A stretch of 12,188 nucleotides of DNA, taken from a bacterium (GTDB taxonomy: Bacteria > Patescibacteriota > Minisyncoccia > Minisyncoccales > UBA10102). The translations under genes and the position numbers were made by a program. Location: NCBI GenBank assembly GCA_030698465.1, contig JAUYJZ010000062.1, forward strand, positions 1-12,188. The letters run 5' to 3'. The notes beneath the pieces are model-generated. The model was not told the DNA's origin. It saw only the letters and a program-made list of their open reading frames with translations, and ran no database searches. Shown here piece after piece: positions 5,759 to 12,188 of the stretch (its first letter is position 1; every line of letters starts with the position of its first letter).

Positions 5759-7072
5759 TCACTCAGCAGTTACGCGCTCCACTTCCTGGAGCGTTGTTGT
5801 TTTTTCCAGTACCTTCAGCAGTCCATCTTGGTACATAGTAACCATCCCTTGTTTTACAGCAAAGGAGCGAAGCTGTGCAATGGAAGGGGCCGTGGTCAAA
5901 AAGGTTTCCAGGGCATCATCTGCCACGATTGCCTCAAAGATGCCAATCCTGCCTTTATACCCAGTAGTGCTGCATTCTTTGCACCCCTTTGGGTCTGGCA
6001 GCTCCAGAACAGCAGGGATTTTGGGTTTCAGTCCCTTTGGGAGATCCCCCAGTCCCTTTATGATACGAGCATATTCTTCTGGAGTAGCTTTTCTGTTCTT
6101 ACTGCATGTCCCGCATACCTTGCGGATTAAGCGCTGGGCGATGATAAGATTGAGGGCCGAGGAAACATTTGCGGGGGCTTCCCCCAAAGACAGAAGCCTG
6201 GAGATGGTGCCAGCGGCATCATTTGCGTGCAGGGTGGAGAAGACCAGATGCCCGGTAAGAGATGCCTGAATGGCAATGGCAGCGGTTTCCTGGTCCCGAA
6301 TTTCACCCACCAAGATGACATCGGGGTCCTGACGTACAATGGCGCGGAGTCCGGAAGCAAAGGAATATTCTTTTCCCGCCACCTGAGTTTGAGAGATGCC
6401 TTTTAAGTGATACTCAATGGGGTCCTCGATGGTGATGATTTTAATCTCAGGGTTTTGGATTTCCTGCAAGAATGCATACAAGGTGGTAGTTTTCCCTGAG
6501 CCAGTGGGGCCGGTCACCAGAATCATACCATTGGGCTTCTTGATTTCCTTTTGAGACAGAGAGAGCAGGTCTTTTCTCAGCCCCAGGTCTTTCATGGTTT
6601 TTAAGCTCTGAGGATTGAGGATGCGCAGCACTAAGGATTCCCCGTGCTCAGACGGAAGAGAAGAAACCCTGGTCTCAAGGGGCAGGGCGTCCTGTAAAAA
6701 AAAGGTAAACCTTCCGTCTTGGGGACGTCCAGAAACGTTAAGCTTAATCCCAGACAAGAGTTTGATTCGAGAAAGCAGGGTTTCGTAGGTTTTTGAAGAG
6801 AGTTGGGCCACGTCGTGCAGCATGCCGTCAATTCTTGCCCGGAGCTTTGCCCCTTCTTCCTGCGCCTCCAAGTGCAGGTCAGAAGCCTCCAGAAAGGCAG
6901 CTGAGGCCAAGAGAGCCATGACAAGCTTGGTGGTGTCCGCCGTCTCCCAGGAAGGGAGGTTTTTCGCCACATCCCCAAGATTTCTTACCTCTTTTTGGAG
7001 CTCTTGAGCTAACTCTTTTGAAAGAGAAATTTCTCCGGTAATCTTTTGTCGCCTTTCCGCAAGAGGACTCAT
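5759..7072 (-). CDS. Type IV pilus / type II secretion assembly ATPase (PilB/GspE family)
   Basis: Hexameric cytoplasmic motor that powers pilus fibre assembly at the inner membrane. 437 aa. The N-terminal half has SDLHLEA (64-70). The motor has Walker A GPTGSGKT (188-195), Asp box ITIEDPIEY (213-221), Walker B ILVGEIRD (253-260) and His box TGHLVFSTLHAND (273-285). Two CxxC pairs (Cys320/323 and Cys364/367) form the zinc site that marks extension ATPases of the PilB/GspE type and is absent from PilT. It is shorter than typical PilB (about 560 aa) because the N-terminal MshEN-like domain is absent; only about 45 residues precede the core. Its start overlaps the upstream gene's stop (ATGA). 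No pilin or platform gene is in the window. Confidence 0.93.
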   Translation of the reverse strand: MSPLAERRQKITGEISLSKELAQELQKEVRNLGDVAKNLPSWETADTTKLVMALLASAAFLEASDLHLEAQEEGAKLRARIDGMLHDVAQLSSKTYETLLSRIKLLSGIKLNVSGRPQDGRFTFFLQDALPLETRVSSLPSEHGESLVLRILNPQSLKTMKDLGLRKDLLSLSQKEIKKPNGMILVTGPTGSGKTTTLYAFLQEIQNPEIKIITIEDPIEYHLKGISQTQVAGKEYSFASGLRAIVRQDPDVILVGEIRDQETAAIAIQASLTGHLVFSTLHANDAAGTISRLLSLGEAPANVSSALNLIIAQRLIRKVCGTCSKNRKATPEEYARIIKGLGDLPKGLKPKIPAVLELPDPKGCKECSTTGYKGRIGIFEAIVADDALETFLTTAPSIAQLRSFAVKQGMVTMYQDGLLKVLEKTTTLQEVERVTAE

Positions 7073-7602
7073 AGGGTTGCCTTGAGGGTTTCCCGCAGAG
7101 AGGGAAGAGGCTCCTGAGCCGCAAACAACACCCAGTTTCCTTTTTCTGTTCCTTTGTTGCGTGTTTTTACCTTCTCTCTAACCTCAGGCCTTTTGCTCCA
7201 TAAGAGTCCCTGGCCGCCTTTTGCTGTTTCAAAAAGTATGAGCAAAGAAGAGTTTTCTGCCCCACACTGTTTTAGTTCTTCCACAGATCCTTTTAGGGCA
7301 AGCGGAGTTGCTTTGCATTCAGTAAAGTCCTGCCGCCTCAGTGAGGTGATGTAGAGGTCTGAGTTGGGTTTGTATTCAACGTTGGAGATGAGTTTTTGGG
7401 AAAGGGCCCCGAGGGGGGTAGTGATTGAGGAGAGCAACTTGTGCTCTGCTTTTCCATCTTCTACAATGATGTTGACTTCAGCCTCTTTTTTTAGGCTGAA
7501 ATAGAGAGTAAGGTCCTGCTCCTCTTTTTCGTATCGGATTCCTGAAATCCAGGGAGCGAGCCCTTTGAGCTTTACCGCAAATGTTTTCTTTTGCTGCTCC
7601 AT
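7069..7602 (-). CDS. Unknown protein translationally coupled to the pilus ATPase
   Basis: 177 aa, soluble, with no signal peptide or membrane segment and a single Cys pair far apart in sequence. The N-terminal half alternates charged and hydrophobic residues in a pattern suggesting beta strands (for example DLTLYFSL and EVNIIVED). The C-terminal third is Lys/Arg/Glu-rich. I do not recognise a family. It overlaps the ATPase start by four bases (ATGA), so the two are almost surely co-translated, and a role linked to pilus assembly is a reasonable inference from context only. Its start, ATG 7602, is 26 bases from the divergent tsaE start. It could fill the role of the missing N-terminal regulatory part of the ATPase, but nothing in the sequence proves this. 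Confidence 0.8.
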   Translation of the reverse strand: MEQQKKTFAVKLKGLAPWISGIRYEKEEQDLTLYFSLKKEAEVNIIVEDGKAEHKLLSSITTPLGALSQKLISNVEYKPNSDLYITSLRRQDFTECKATPLALKGSVEELKQCGAENSSLLILFETAKGGQGLLWSKRPEVREKVKTRNKGTEKGNWVLFAAQEPLPSLRETLKATL

Positions 7603-7622
7603 ATGTATTTTGAACCTATCTT

Positions 7623-7636
7623 TTTTTCATGAAAAA
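7623..7636. promoter_or_regulatory. 14-bp palindrome over the tsaE start codon
   Basis: TTTTTCATGAAAAA is perfectly self-complementary and is centred on the tsaE ATG, in the short gap between two divergent genes. On the minus strand TTGACT (7641-7636) and a weak TAGGTT (7618-7613), 17 bases apart, bracket it as a possible promoter for the 177-aa protein gene. It could be an operator, or chance from A/T-rich start sequence. Confidence 0.25.
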
Positions 7637-8123
7637 GTCAATCCATTCGACATACTCAGGATTGATCCTGAATAACATTGAAGGGTCAATTCAAACTCAT
7701 TCTGCTCCAGAGACCAAACGCGTTGCAAAAGAACTTGGCACTGCCATTCTTGAAAGCCCGAAAAGAAAAGGAGCTGTGGTTTTTGCATTGAAAGGAGAGT
7801 TGGGAGCTGGAAAGACTTCATTTGTTCAGGGACTTGCAAAAGGATTGGGGGTTAAGGAGAATGTCTTGAGCCCCACTTTTTTAATTGTGAAATCCTACAA
7901 ACTTCGGGCAAAAAACTACAAGCTCCTGTATCATATTGACTGCTATCGATTGAAAACATCAAAAGAACTGTTGCAGCTTGAGTGGAAGGAAATTGTGGGG
8001 GATCCAAATAACATCGTGGCAGTAGAGTGGGCAGACCGAGTGAAGCCCATCATCCCCAAAGACGCCCTTTGGATATCCTTTTCTTATGGTGAAGAAGACA
8101 CAAGGGCGATTCGTTTCAGATAG
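7629..8123 (+). CDS. tsaE: TsaE, ATPase for tRNA t6A modification
   Basis: TsaE works with TsaB and TsaD to make N6-threonylcarbamoyladenosine at position 37 of ANN-decoding tRNAs, using ATP hydrolysis to reset the complex. 164 aa. Walker A is GELGAGKTS (56-64), followed by SPTFLIV (81-87) and HIDCYRL (102-108); Glu133 lies in VEW. These are the family signatures. The recognisable domain begins near residue 24 (HSAPETKRVAKELG), so the first 22 residues are an unusual extension. No internal Met offers a later ATG start, although a TTG at codon 12 is possible. TsaB and TsaD genes are not in the window. polA follows 78 bases downstream in the same direction. Confidence 0.95.
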   Translation: MKKSIHSTYSGLILNNIEGSIQTHSAPETKRVAKELGTAILESPKRKGAVVFALKGELGAGKTSFVQGLAKGLGVKENVLSPTFLIVKSYKLRAKNYKLLYHIDCYRLKTSKELLQLEWKEIVGDPNNIVAVEWADRVKPIIPKDALWISFSYGEEDTRAIRFR

Positions 8124-8151
8124 ATTTTGAGGTAAGATGAAAATATGTCAA

Positions 8152-8183
8152 CCTTCGGTTTTTAATATTTTTCCACCACGGGG
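8152..8183 (+). repeat. 32-nt exact repeat, copy 2
   Basis: Identical to 5691-5722. It starts 28 bases after the tsaE stop and ends 18 bases before the polA ATG, so it lies in the tsaE-polA gap. The TAATAT inside it could be a -10 box for polA, but no good -35 is seen. The GGGGTGAT at its right edge partly matches the anti-Shine-Dalgarno complement, though 15 bases from the ATG is long. Confidence 0.85.
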
Positions 8184-8201
8184 TGATTTCAAACTTTGTT
8201 T

Positions 8202-11200
8202 ATGAAGAAAAAACGCCTTTTGATTATTGACGCAAATTCTCTCATCCACCGGGCCTTCCATGCCTTGCCCCCCTTGTCTACCTCAAAAGGGGAGATGGTT
8301 AATGCGGTGTACGGGTTTTTGCTTGCTTTTTTCAAGGCCATCAATGAATTCCATCCAGAGTATATTGCGGCCGCCTTTGACGTTGGAGCCCCGACCCAAA
8401 GGGAAAAGAAGTTCAAGGCGTACAAGGCAAAAAGAGAAAAAGCTCCAGATGAGCTGTATTCGCAGATTCCCAAGGTAAAAGAAGTGCTGGGTGCCTTTCA
8501 TGTTCCCGTGTTTGAAAAAGAGGGGTTTGAAGCAGATGACCTCATTGGTACTGTCGCAAAGCTAGTTGCAAAGAGACAAGTGGTTCCCGGTGTAGAAACA
8601 ATCATTCTCTCTGGAGACATGGATCTGCTTCAGTTGGTGGATAAGAGCACGAAGGTGTACACCATGCGAAAAGGTATTCAAGATTCCGTGTTGTTTGATG
8701 AAAAAAAAGTGAACGAGCGTTTCGGGGTCGGCCCCTCCCTGGTTGCAGATTGGAAAGGGCTGCGAGGGGACCCTTCAGACAACATCCCTGGGGTAGCCGG
8801 GGTTGGGGAGAAGACCGCAACCCAGCTTCTTTCCTCTTTTGGTTCTTTGGAATCCTTGTATGCAGAACTGGAAAGCAACAAAGAATTAAAAGGGGTTTCC
8901 CCAAGGCTCAGGGAAACTCTGCTGAAAGAAAAAGACATCGCATTGCTTTCAAAAGAACTCGCAACCATTGATACTGCAGTTTCCGTGGGTTTTCGTTTAC
9001 CAGACCTTGCGTGGAAGGGGTTTAACAAGAAGGAAGCCGAAGATGTTTTAAAGAGTTTTGAATTTCGCACCCTGGCCTCGCGTATTCCAGACTTTTCTGG
9101 GAAGGAAGAAGAACCAAAAGAAGAAAAAGACCATACGGCAGAAAAGATAGAGCACCTTTTCAAAGAAGGGGTTCTATCAGAAAAGATATATGAACTGGAA
9201 CTCGCCCTGTCCCCGGTCTTAAGAACAATGGAGGATACCGGAATACAGATTGATGAGAAGTTCTTTGCAAAGCTTGGAGCGGAACTGAAAAAGAATCTAA
9301 AGCGCTTGGAGCTAAGTATCATCAAGAAAGCGGGAGCAACTTTTAACGTGGGGTCTCCAAAGCAACTCTCTGAAGTTCTATTTGAAAAGCTCAACCTTTC
9401 TTTTAAGGGACTGCATAAAACTCCTGGAGGAGTGGTGTCTACGGCTTCCCCGGAACTGGAAAAGATACGGGATGTACACCCCATCATCCCAGAAATCCTG
9501 GGATATCGGGAATTTGCAAAACTGCAGAATACGTATGTTCTTCCCTTGCCAAAGCTGGCTGACAAAGAAGGAAGGGTGCATACGCACTTTGATCAGCTTG
9601 GGGCTGCCACCGGAAGATTATCTTCCTTTGCCCCAAACCTGCAGAATGTCCCCTTGCAGGGGGAGTGGGGCGAGAAGATACGCCATGGGTTTGTGGCAAA
9701 AAAAGGGTTTTCTCTGCTTTCTTGTGACTACTCTCAAGTGGAACTTCGTATTGCCTCCCACATTGCAGGAGAAGAGAAGATGCAGAATATCTTTCGCCAA
9801 GGGAGGGACATTCATCGGGAAACGGCCTCCGTGGTATTCGGTGTTTCAGATAAAGAGGTCACCCCCCAGATGAGATTCCGAGCAAAGGCACTGAACTTCG
9901 GCATTCTCTATGGCATGGGAGCCAGGGGATTTGCTCAATCAGCCGGTGTTTCCTTTGAGGAGGCGCAAGATTTCATTGAAAACTATTTTCTTCAGTTTCC
10001 CCATATTGCCCAATATATGGAAGATACTGTCTCTTTTGTGAGAGAATATGGGTATGCCGAAACACTGTTTGGAAGGAAGCGCTATTTGCCAGACATCAAT
10101 TCTACTACCCCACATATTAAAGCGGCAGCAGAACGAGTTGCCATTAACCATCCCATCCAGGGATGTCTTCCCTGGGAGACAAAAATTCTTACTTCAGGTG
10201 GCTATATCCCAATAGGAGAACTTTATGGAATAAAAAAACAGAGACCACCTTTTGTTTGGGATGGAGTCGAATGGCGTCCCTATAAAGTCTTAAATAGGGG
10301 GAAGGCACAGCTTGCAGAAATTATATTCTCAAACGGGCAGGTTTTTCGATGTGATACACGGCATCAGGTGCTGACAGTTCAAAAGGATGGGTATACATGG
10401 AAACATTTTTCTGAGCTTAATCCCAAAACAAGAGTATGCTTTAGTCTGCCTTCTGTGCATGAGTTCCCCCAGCGGAGCGATACATTCTCATATATTTCGA
10501 AAGCTCATAATGGACGGGCCCTTGCTTTAACTCCTACAAGCGCACTTTGGTACTGGCTCGGTTATTATATTGGTGATGGCCATCTCTATAAACAATGGGA
10601 CAGAGGGTGGCAATATGGCCTAGAGTATTTTTTTGGAGACCACGAAACGAAAAAAAGAAAGCAATGCGTTGAATTTTTTGCCTCTTTTGGACTTCGTCCG
10701 CGTGAGAGATCCAGTATTCATCGTCCTCATAAGAAGATCTCAAGGCGTCATTCGGTTATCATTAGTTCTAAGGGCCTCGGCATCCTTTTTGAAAAGTTTG
10801 GATTTCCTGCTAACGTAACAGCCCAGACGAAGCGGCTTTCCCCGAGAGTTTTTACTGAGACGTACGAGAATCGCAGTGCGTTTATCAAAGGAATTATGGA
10901 GTCTGATGGCGGTATGGGGCACAAAAAAGAAATAGTTCCCAATATACATCTTTGCCAACGAGAACTCCTTCAAGACATTCAGCTTTTACTTCGTACGCTT
11001 GGAGTGGCGAGCAAGATTTATGGCCCTTATACTTTCCAGGAGAAGGTTTCTTTCCGCCTAGACATACATCGGAATATGCTAGCAAAAATTTTAGGGGATT
11101 CCGATATTTCAGTATACCAACGATCGCTGAAGAATCTTACACCAAGTTTTCTTATACAAGAACTGGTTTTACAAACAGCACGAAATGATGTGCGTCCAGC

Positions 11201-11672
11201 GACGCGTTCGGAAGCAGTACTTTTGAGTCGATGGAAGCACGGCGGCTCCTCCTCGCTTCTCTACCTTCAGGATTGGCTTGAGCGTCACATGTTGTCTCTT
11301 AGTCAACCCCTTTATGATTACAACGAAATTGTAGAGGTTAAAAAACTCCCAGAAGTAGAAACAACTTATACATTAACGGTGCCAGGGAGCCATCGATTTG
11401 ACAGCGAAGGCGTTATATCAAAAAATACCGCAGCTGACATTACAAAGATGGCGATGGTCAAAATTGCAAAGACCCCAAGCCTCCAGCAAGAGAACTGCCG
11501 TATGCTCTTACAGATTCACGATGAATTGTTGTTCGAGGTTGCAGATGATATAGTGGAAAAACGGGCGAAAGAAATTGAGGTGCTCATGAAAAACATTGTT
11601 TCTCTAAAGGTTCCCCTGGAGGTAAAGACGGCCTCGGGGAAGGACTGGGGAACCTTAAAAGTTATTCCATGA
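8202..11672 (+). CDS. polA: DNA polymerase I interrupted by an in-frame intein; 3'-5' exonuclease domain absent
   Basis: Precursor of 1156 aa; after splicing, 654 + 81 = 735 aa. It fills gaps and removes RNA primers or flaps in replication and repair. The 5'-nuclease domain (about 1-297) has acidic metal ligands Asp10, Asp112/113, Asp139/141 and Asp190/193. The polymerase domain begins near 328. Motif A is DYSQVELR (Asp509). Motif B is RFRAKALNFGILYG with Lys562 and Phe566; Phe at this site is known to disfavour dideoxynucleotides. Motif C is IHDELLFEV in the C-extein (Asp686 after splicing). Only about 30 charged linker residues lie where E. coli Pol I has a roughly 190-residue exonuclease domain, so proofreading must be absent. 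ATG 8202 is chosen; an in-frame TTG at 8196 adds two residues. Confidence 0.97.
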   Translation: MKKKRLLIIDANSLIHRAFHALPPLSTSKGEMVNAVYGFLLAFFKAINEFHPEYIAAAFDVGAPTQREKKFKAYKAKREKAPDELYSQIPKVKEVLGAFHVPVFEKEGFEADDLIGTVAKLVAKRQVVPGVETIILSGDMDLLQLVDKSTKVYTMRKGIQDSVLFDEKKVNERFGVGPSLVADWKGLRGDPSDNIPGVAGVGEKTATQLLSSFGSLESLYAELESNKELKGVSPRLRETLLKEKDIALLSKELATIDTAVSVGFRLPDLAWKGFNKKEAEDVLKSFEFRTLASRIPDFSGKEEEPKEEKDHTAEKIEHLFKEGVLSEKIYELELALSPVLRTMEDTGIQIDEKFFAKLGAELKKNLKRLELSIIKKAGATFNVGSPKQLSEVLFEKLNLSFKGLHKTPGGVVSTASPELEKIRDVHPIIPEILGYREFAKLQNTYVLPLPKLADKEGRVHTHFDQLGAATGRLSSFAPNLQNVPLQGEWGEKIRHGFVAKKGFSLLSCDYSQVELRIASHIAGEEKMQNIFRQGRDIHRETASVVFGVSDKEVTPQMRFRAKALNFGILYGMGARGFAQSAGVSFEEAQDFIENYFLQFPHIAQYMEDTVSFVREYGYAETLFGRKRYLPDINSTTPHIKAAAERVAINHPIQGCLPWETKILTSGGYIPIGELYGIKKQRPPFVWDGVEWRPYKVLNRGKAQLAEIIFSNGQVFRCDTRHQVLTVQKDGYTWKHFSELNPKTRVCFSLPSVHEFPQRSDTFSYISKAHNGRALALTPTSALWYWLGYYIGDGHLYKQWDRGWQYGLEYFFGDHETKKRKQCVEFFASFGLRPRERSSIHRPHKKISRRHSVIISSKGLGILFEKFGFPANVTAQTKRLSPRVFTETYENRSAFIKGIMESDGGMGHKKEIVPNIHLCQRELLQDIQLLLRTLGVASKIYGPYTFQEKVSFRLDIHRNMLAKILGDSDISVYQRSLKNLTPSFLIQELVLQTARNDVRPATRSEAVLLSRWKHGGSSSLLYLQDWLERHMLSLSQPLYDYNEIVEVKKLPEVETTYTLTVPGSHRFDSEGVISKNTAADITKMAMVKIAKTPSLQQENCRMLLQIHDELLFEVADDIVEKRAKEIEVLMKNIVSLKVPLEVKTASGKDWGTLKVIP
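10164..11426 (+). mobile_element. PolA intein with LAGLIDADG homing endonuclease
   Basis: 421 aa inserted between Gly and Thr of NHPIQG/TAAD, a highly conserved DNA-contacting helix of family A polymerases. Splicing blocks: Cys1 (CLPWETKILT); block B CDTRHQVLT at 63-71 with His67 but Asp where Thr of TxxH is usual; block F TYTLTVPGSHRFDSEGV at 401-417 with His410; terminal SKN with Asn421; +1 residue Thr. The penultimate residue is Lys420 where His is usual. Endonuclease motifs are LGYYIGDGHL (Asp138) and FIKGIMESDGG (Asp248), both acidic residues intact, so the homing enzyme may be active. The insert looks richer in A/T than the flanking polA, as expected of a transferred element. The frame is open throughout, so it is not a group I intron. 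Confidence 0.96.
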
Positions 11673-11807
11673 ACCCCGTACTGAAAATTAGACCGTGCTG
11701 TCTCTCGCAAAAACACAACATTCAACCCATTATGCAATCTTCAAACAAAACACCAACAATGGTCGCATGTATCGCACGTCAAGAGAAGTCTAATTTCTAG
11801 TACCGGG

Positions 11808-12188
11808 GTGAAATTTTCTATTCAAGTTGCGGTAATTCTTATTGTTGGCCTGTTGTTTTTGGCTTCCTTGATTTCCGTGTACTTTGCCTTGGGGAGTCAA
11901 CAGACCATGCCCTTGACCCTGGTAGCGTCAGCCAACATTGTGGCGGTTATCCTCCTAACCTTCTTGATTACCCGGGGCATCATGCAGCCCCTCCGGCACA
12001 TCCGGGAAATCATGAAGCAGGTGGGAGGGGGAAACCTAAACAAACGCATTGAGTTGAAAGCAACCAAGGAGATGGAAGAAGTGGGGGAGGCTTTCAATAA
12101 CATGATTTTTAAATTGCACAACGCGAGAAAAGAAATTGAGGATGCCAACAAGATTTTAGAGCGTAGGGTTACAGAGCGTACCCAACAG
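11808..12188 (+). CDS. Membrane HAMP-domain sensor protein (probable histidine kinase), 3' end cut by window edge
   Basis: 127 codons are visible from GTG 11808; the upstream frame is open to a TGA at 11682 but offers no other start. Two membrane segments at about 5-28 and 36-55 are separated by only about 8 residues, so there is almost no extracytoplasmic sensor. They are followed by a HAMP domain (about 56-103: TRGIMQPLRHIREIMKQ, then the GNLNKRIEL and EVGEAFNNMI pieces) and the start of a coiled coil (ILERRVTERTQQ) of the kind that precedes HisKA or GGDEF domains. Histidine kinase is most likely, but the output domain is beyond the window. A TAATTT at 11791-11796 could be a -10 box giving a nearly leaderless mRNA. 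Confidence 0.8.
   Translation, partial: MKFSIQVAVILIVGLLFLASLISVYFALGSQQTMPLTLVASANIVAVILLTFLITRGIMQPLRHIREIMKQVGGGNLNKRIELKATKEMEEVGEAFNNMIFKLHNARKEIEDANKILERRVTERTQQ

Noticed and set aside
8678..9565. Long minus-strand open frame of 295 codons
   Set aside because: Lies wholly antisense to conserved polA domains and has a Ser/Phe-rich composition typical of a shadow frame.
10164..11426. Group I intron inside polA
   Set aside because: The insert is in frame throughout and carries intein splicing blocks with Cys1 and terminal Asn; no intron is needed.
11673..11807. Small gene or terminator between polA and the HAMP protein
   Set aside because: No start codon with a credible frame and no convincing hairpin with a T-run; I see nothing definite here.
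1..12188. CRISPR array, tRNA gene, transposase
   Set aside because: No regularly spaced direct repeats, no recognisable cloverleaf with T-loop, and no transposase motifs were found on either strand.

Overview
The window looks like chromosomal DNA of a Patescibacteria/CPR-type bacterium, probably a Parcubacteria relative. This is inferred from gene style and not from a marker gene. Genes are tightly packed and often overlap by 1-4 bases, Shine-Dalgarno sites are weak or absent, the PBP1A-like protein has a paired-Cys insertion just before its SxxK motif, DNA polymerase I has only two domains, and a type IV pilus ATPase is present. TGA is used as a stop, so the genetic code is standard.

Layout. 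(1) 1-1612, minus: a class A penicillin-binding protein cut by the left edge. It diverges from tyrS (plus, 1689-2858) across overlapping promoters. (2) tyrS ends in a terminator shared with a short, very acidic protein (minus, 2898-3113). (3) A minus-strand operon ruvB-yebC-ruvC (5449 to 3207) has gaps of 3 and -1 bases. It is bracketed by two inverted copies of a 41-nt palindromic repeat. Each copy ends in TTGACA and is followed exactly 17 bases later by TATAAT or TATACT, giving two outward-facing consensus promoters. (4) 5450-5758 has no conventional gene. It holds one of these promoters, a 111-nt segment closed by a 13-bp inverted repeat (candidate structured RNA), and one copy of a 32-nt exact repeat. 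(5) A minus-strand pair: an unknown 177-aa protein and a PilB/GspE-type ATPase, overlapping by ATGA. (6) Plus strand: tsaE, then polA interrupted in frame by a 421-aa intein with LAGLIDADG endonuclease motifs. (7) The window ends inside a plus-strand membrane HAMP protein.

Roles. tyrS, yebC and tsaE serve translation (tRNA charging, relief of ribosome stalling, t6A modification). ruvB, ruvC and polA serve recombination and repair. The PBP serves wall synthesis and the ATPase drives pilus assembly. The points most worth a second look are the palindrome-promoter module repeated around the ruv operon, the candidate RNA it would drive, and the polA intein, which lacks the usual penultimate His and sits in a polymerase with no 3'-5' exonuclease domain.
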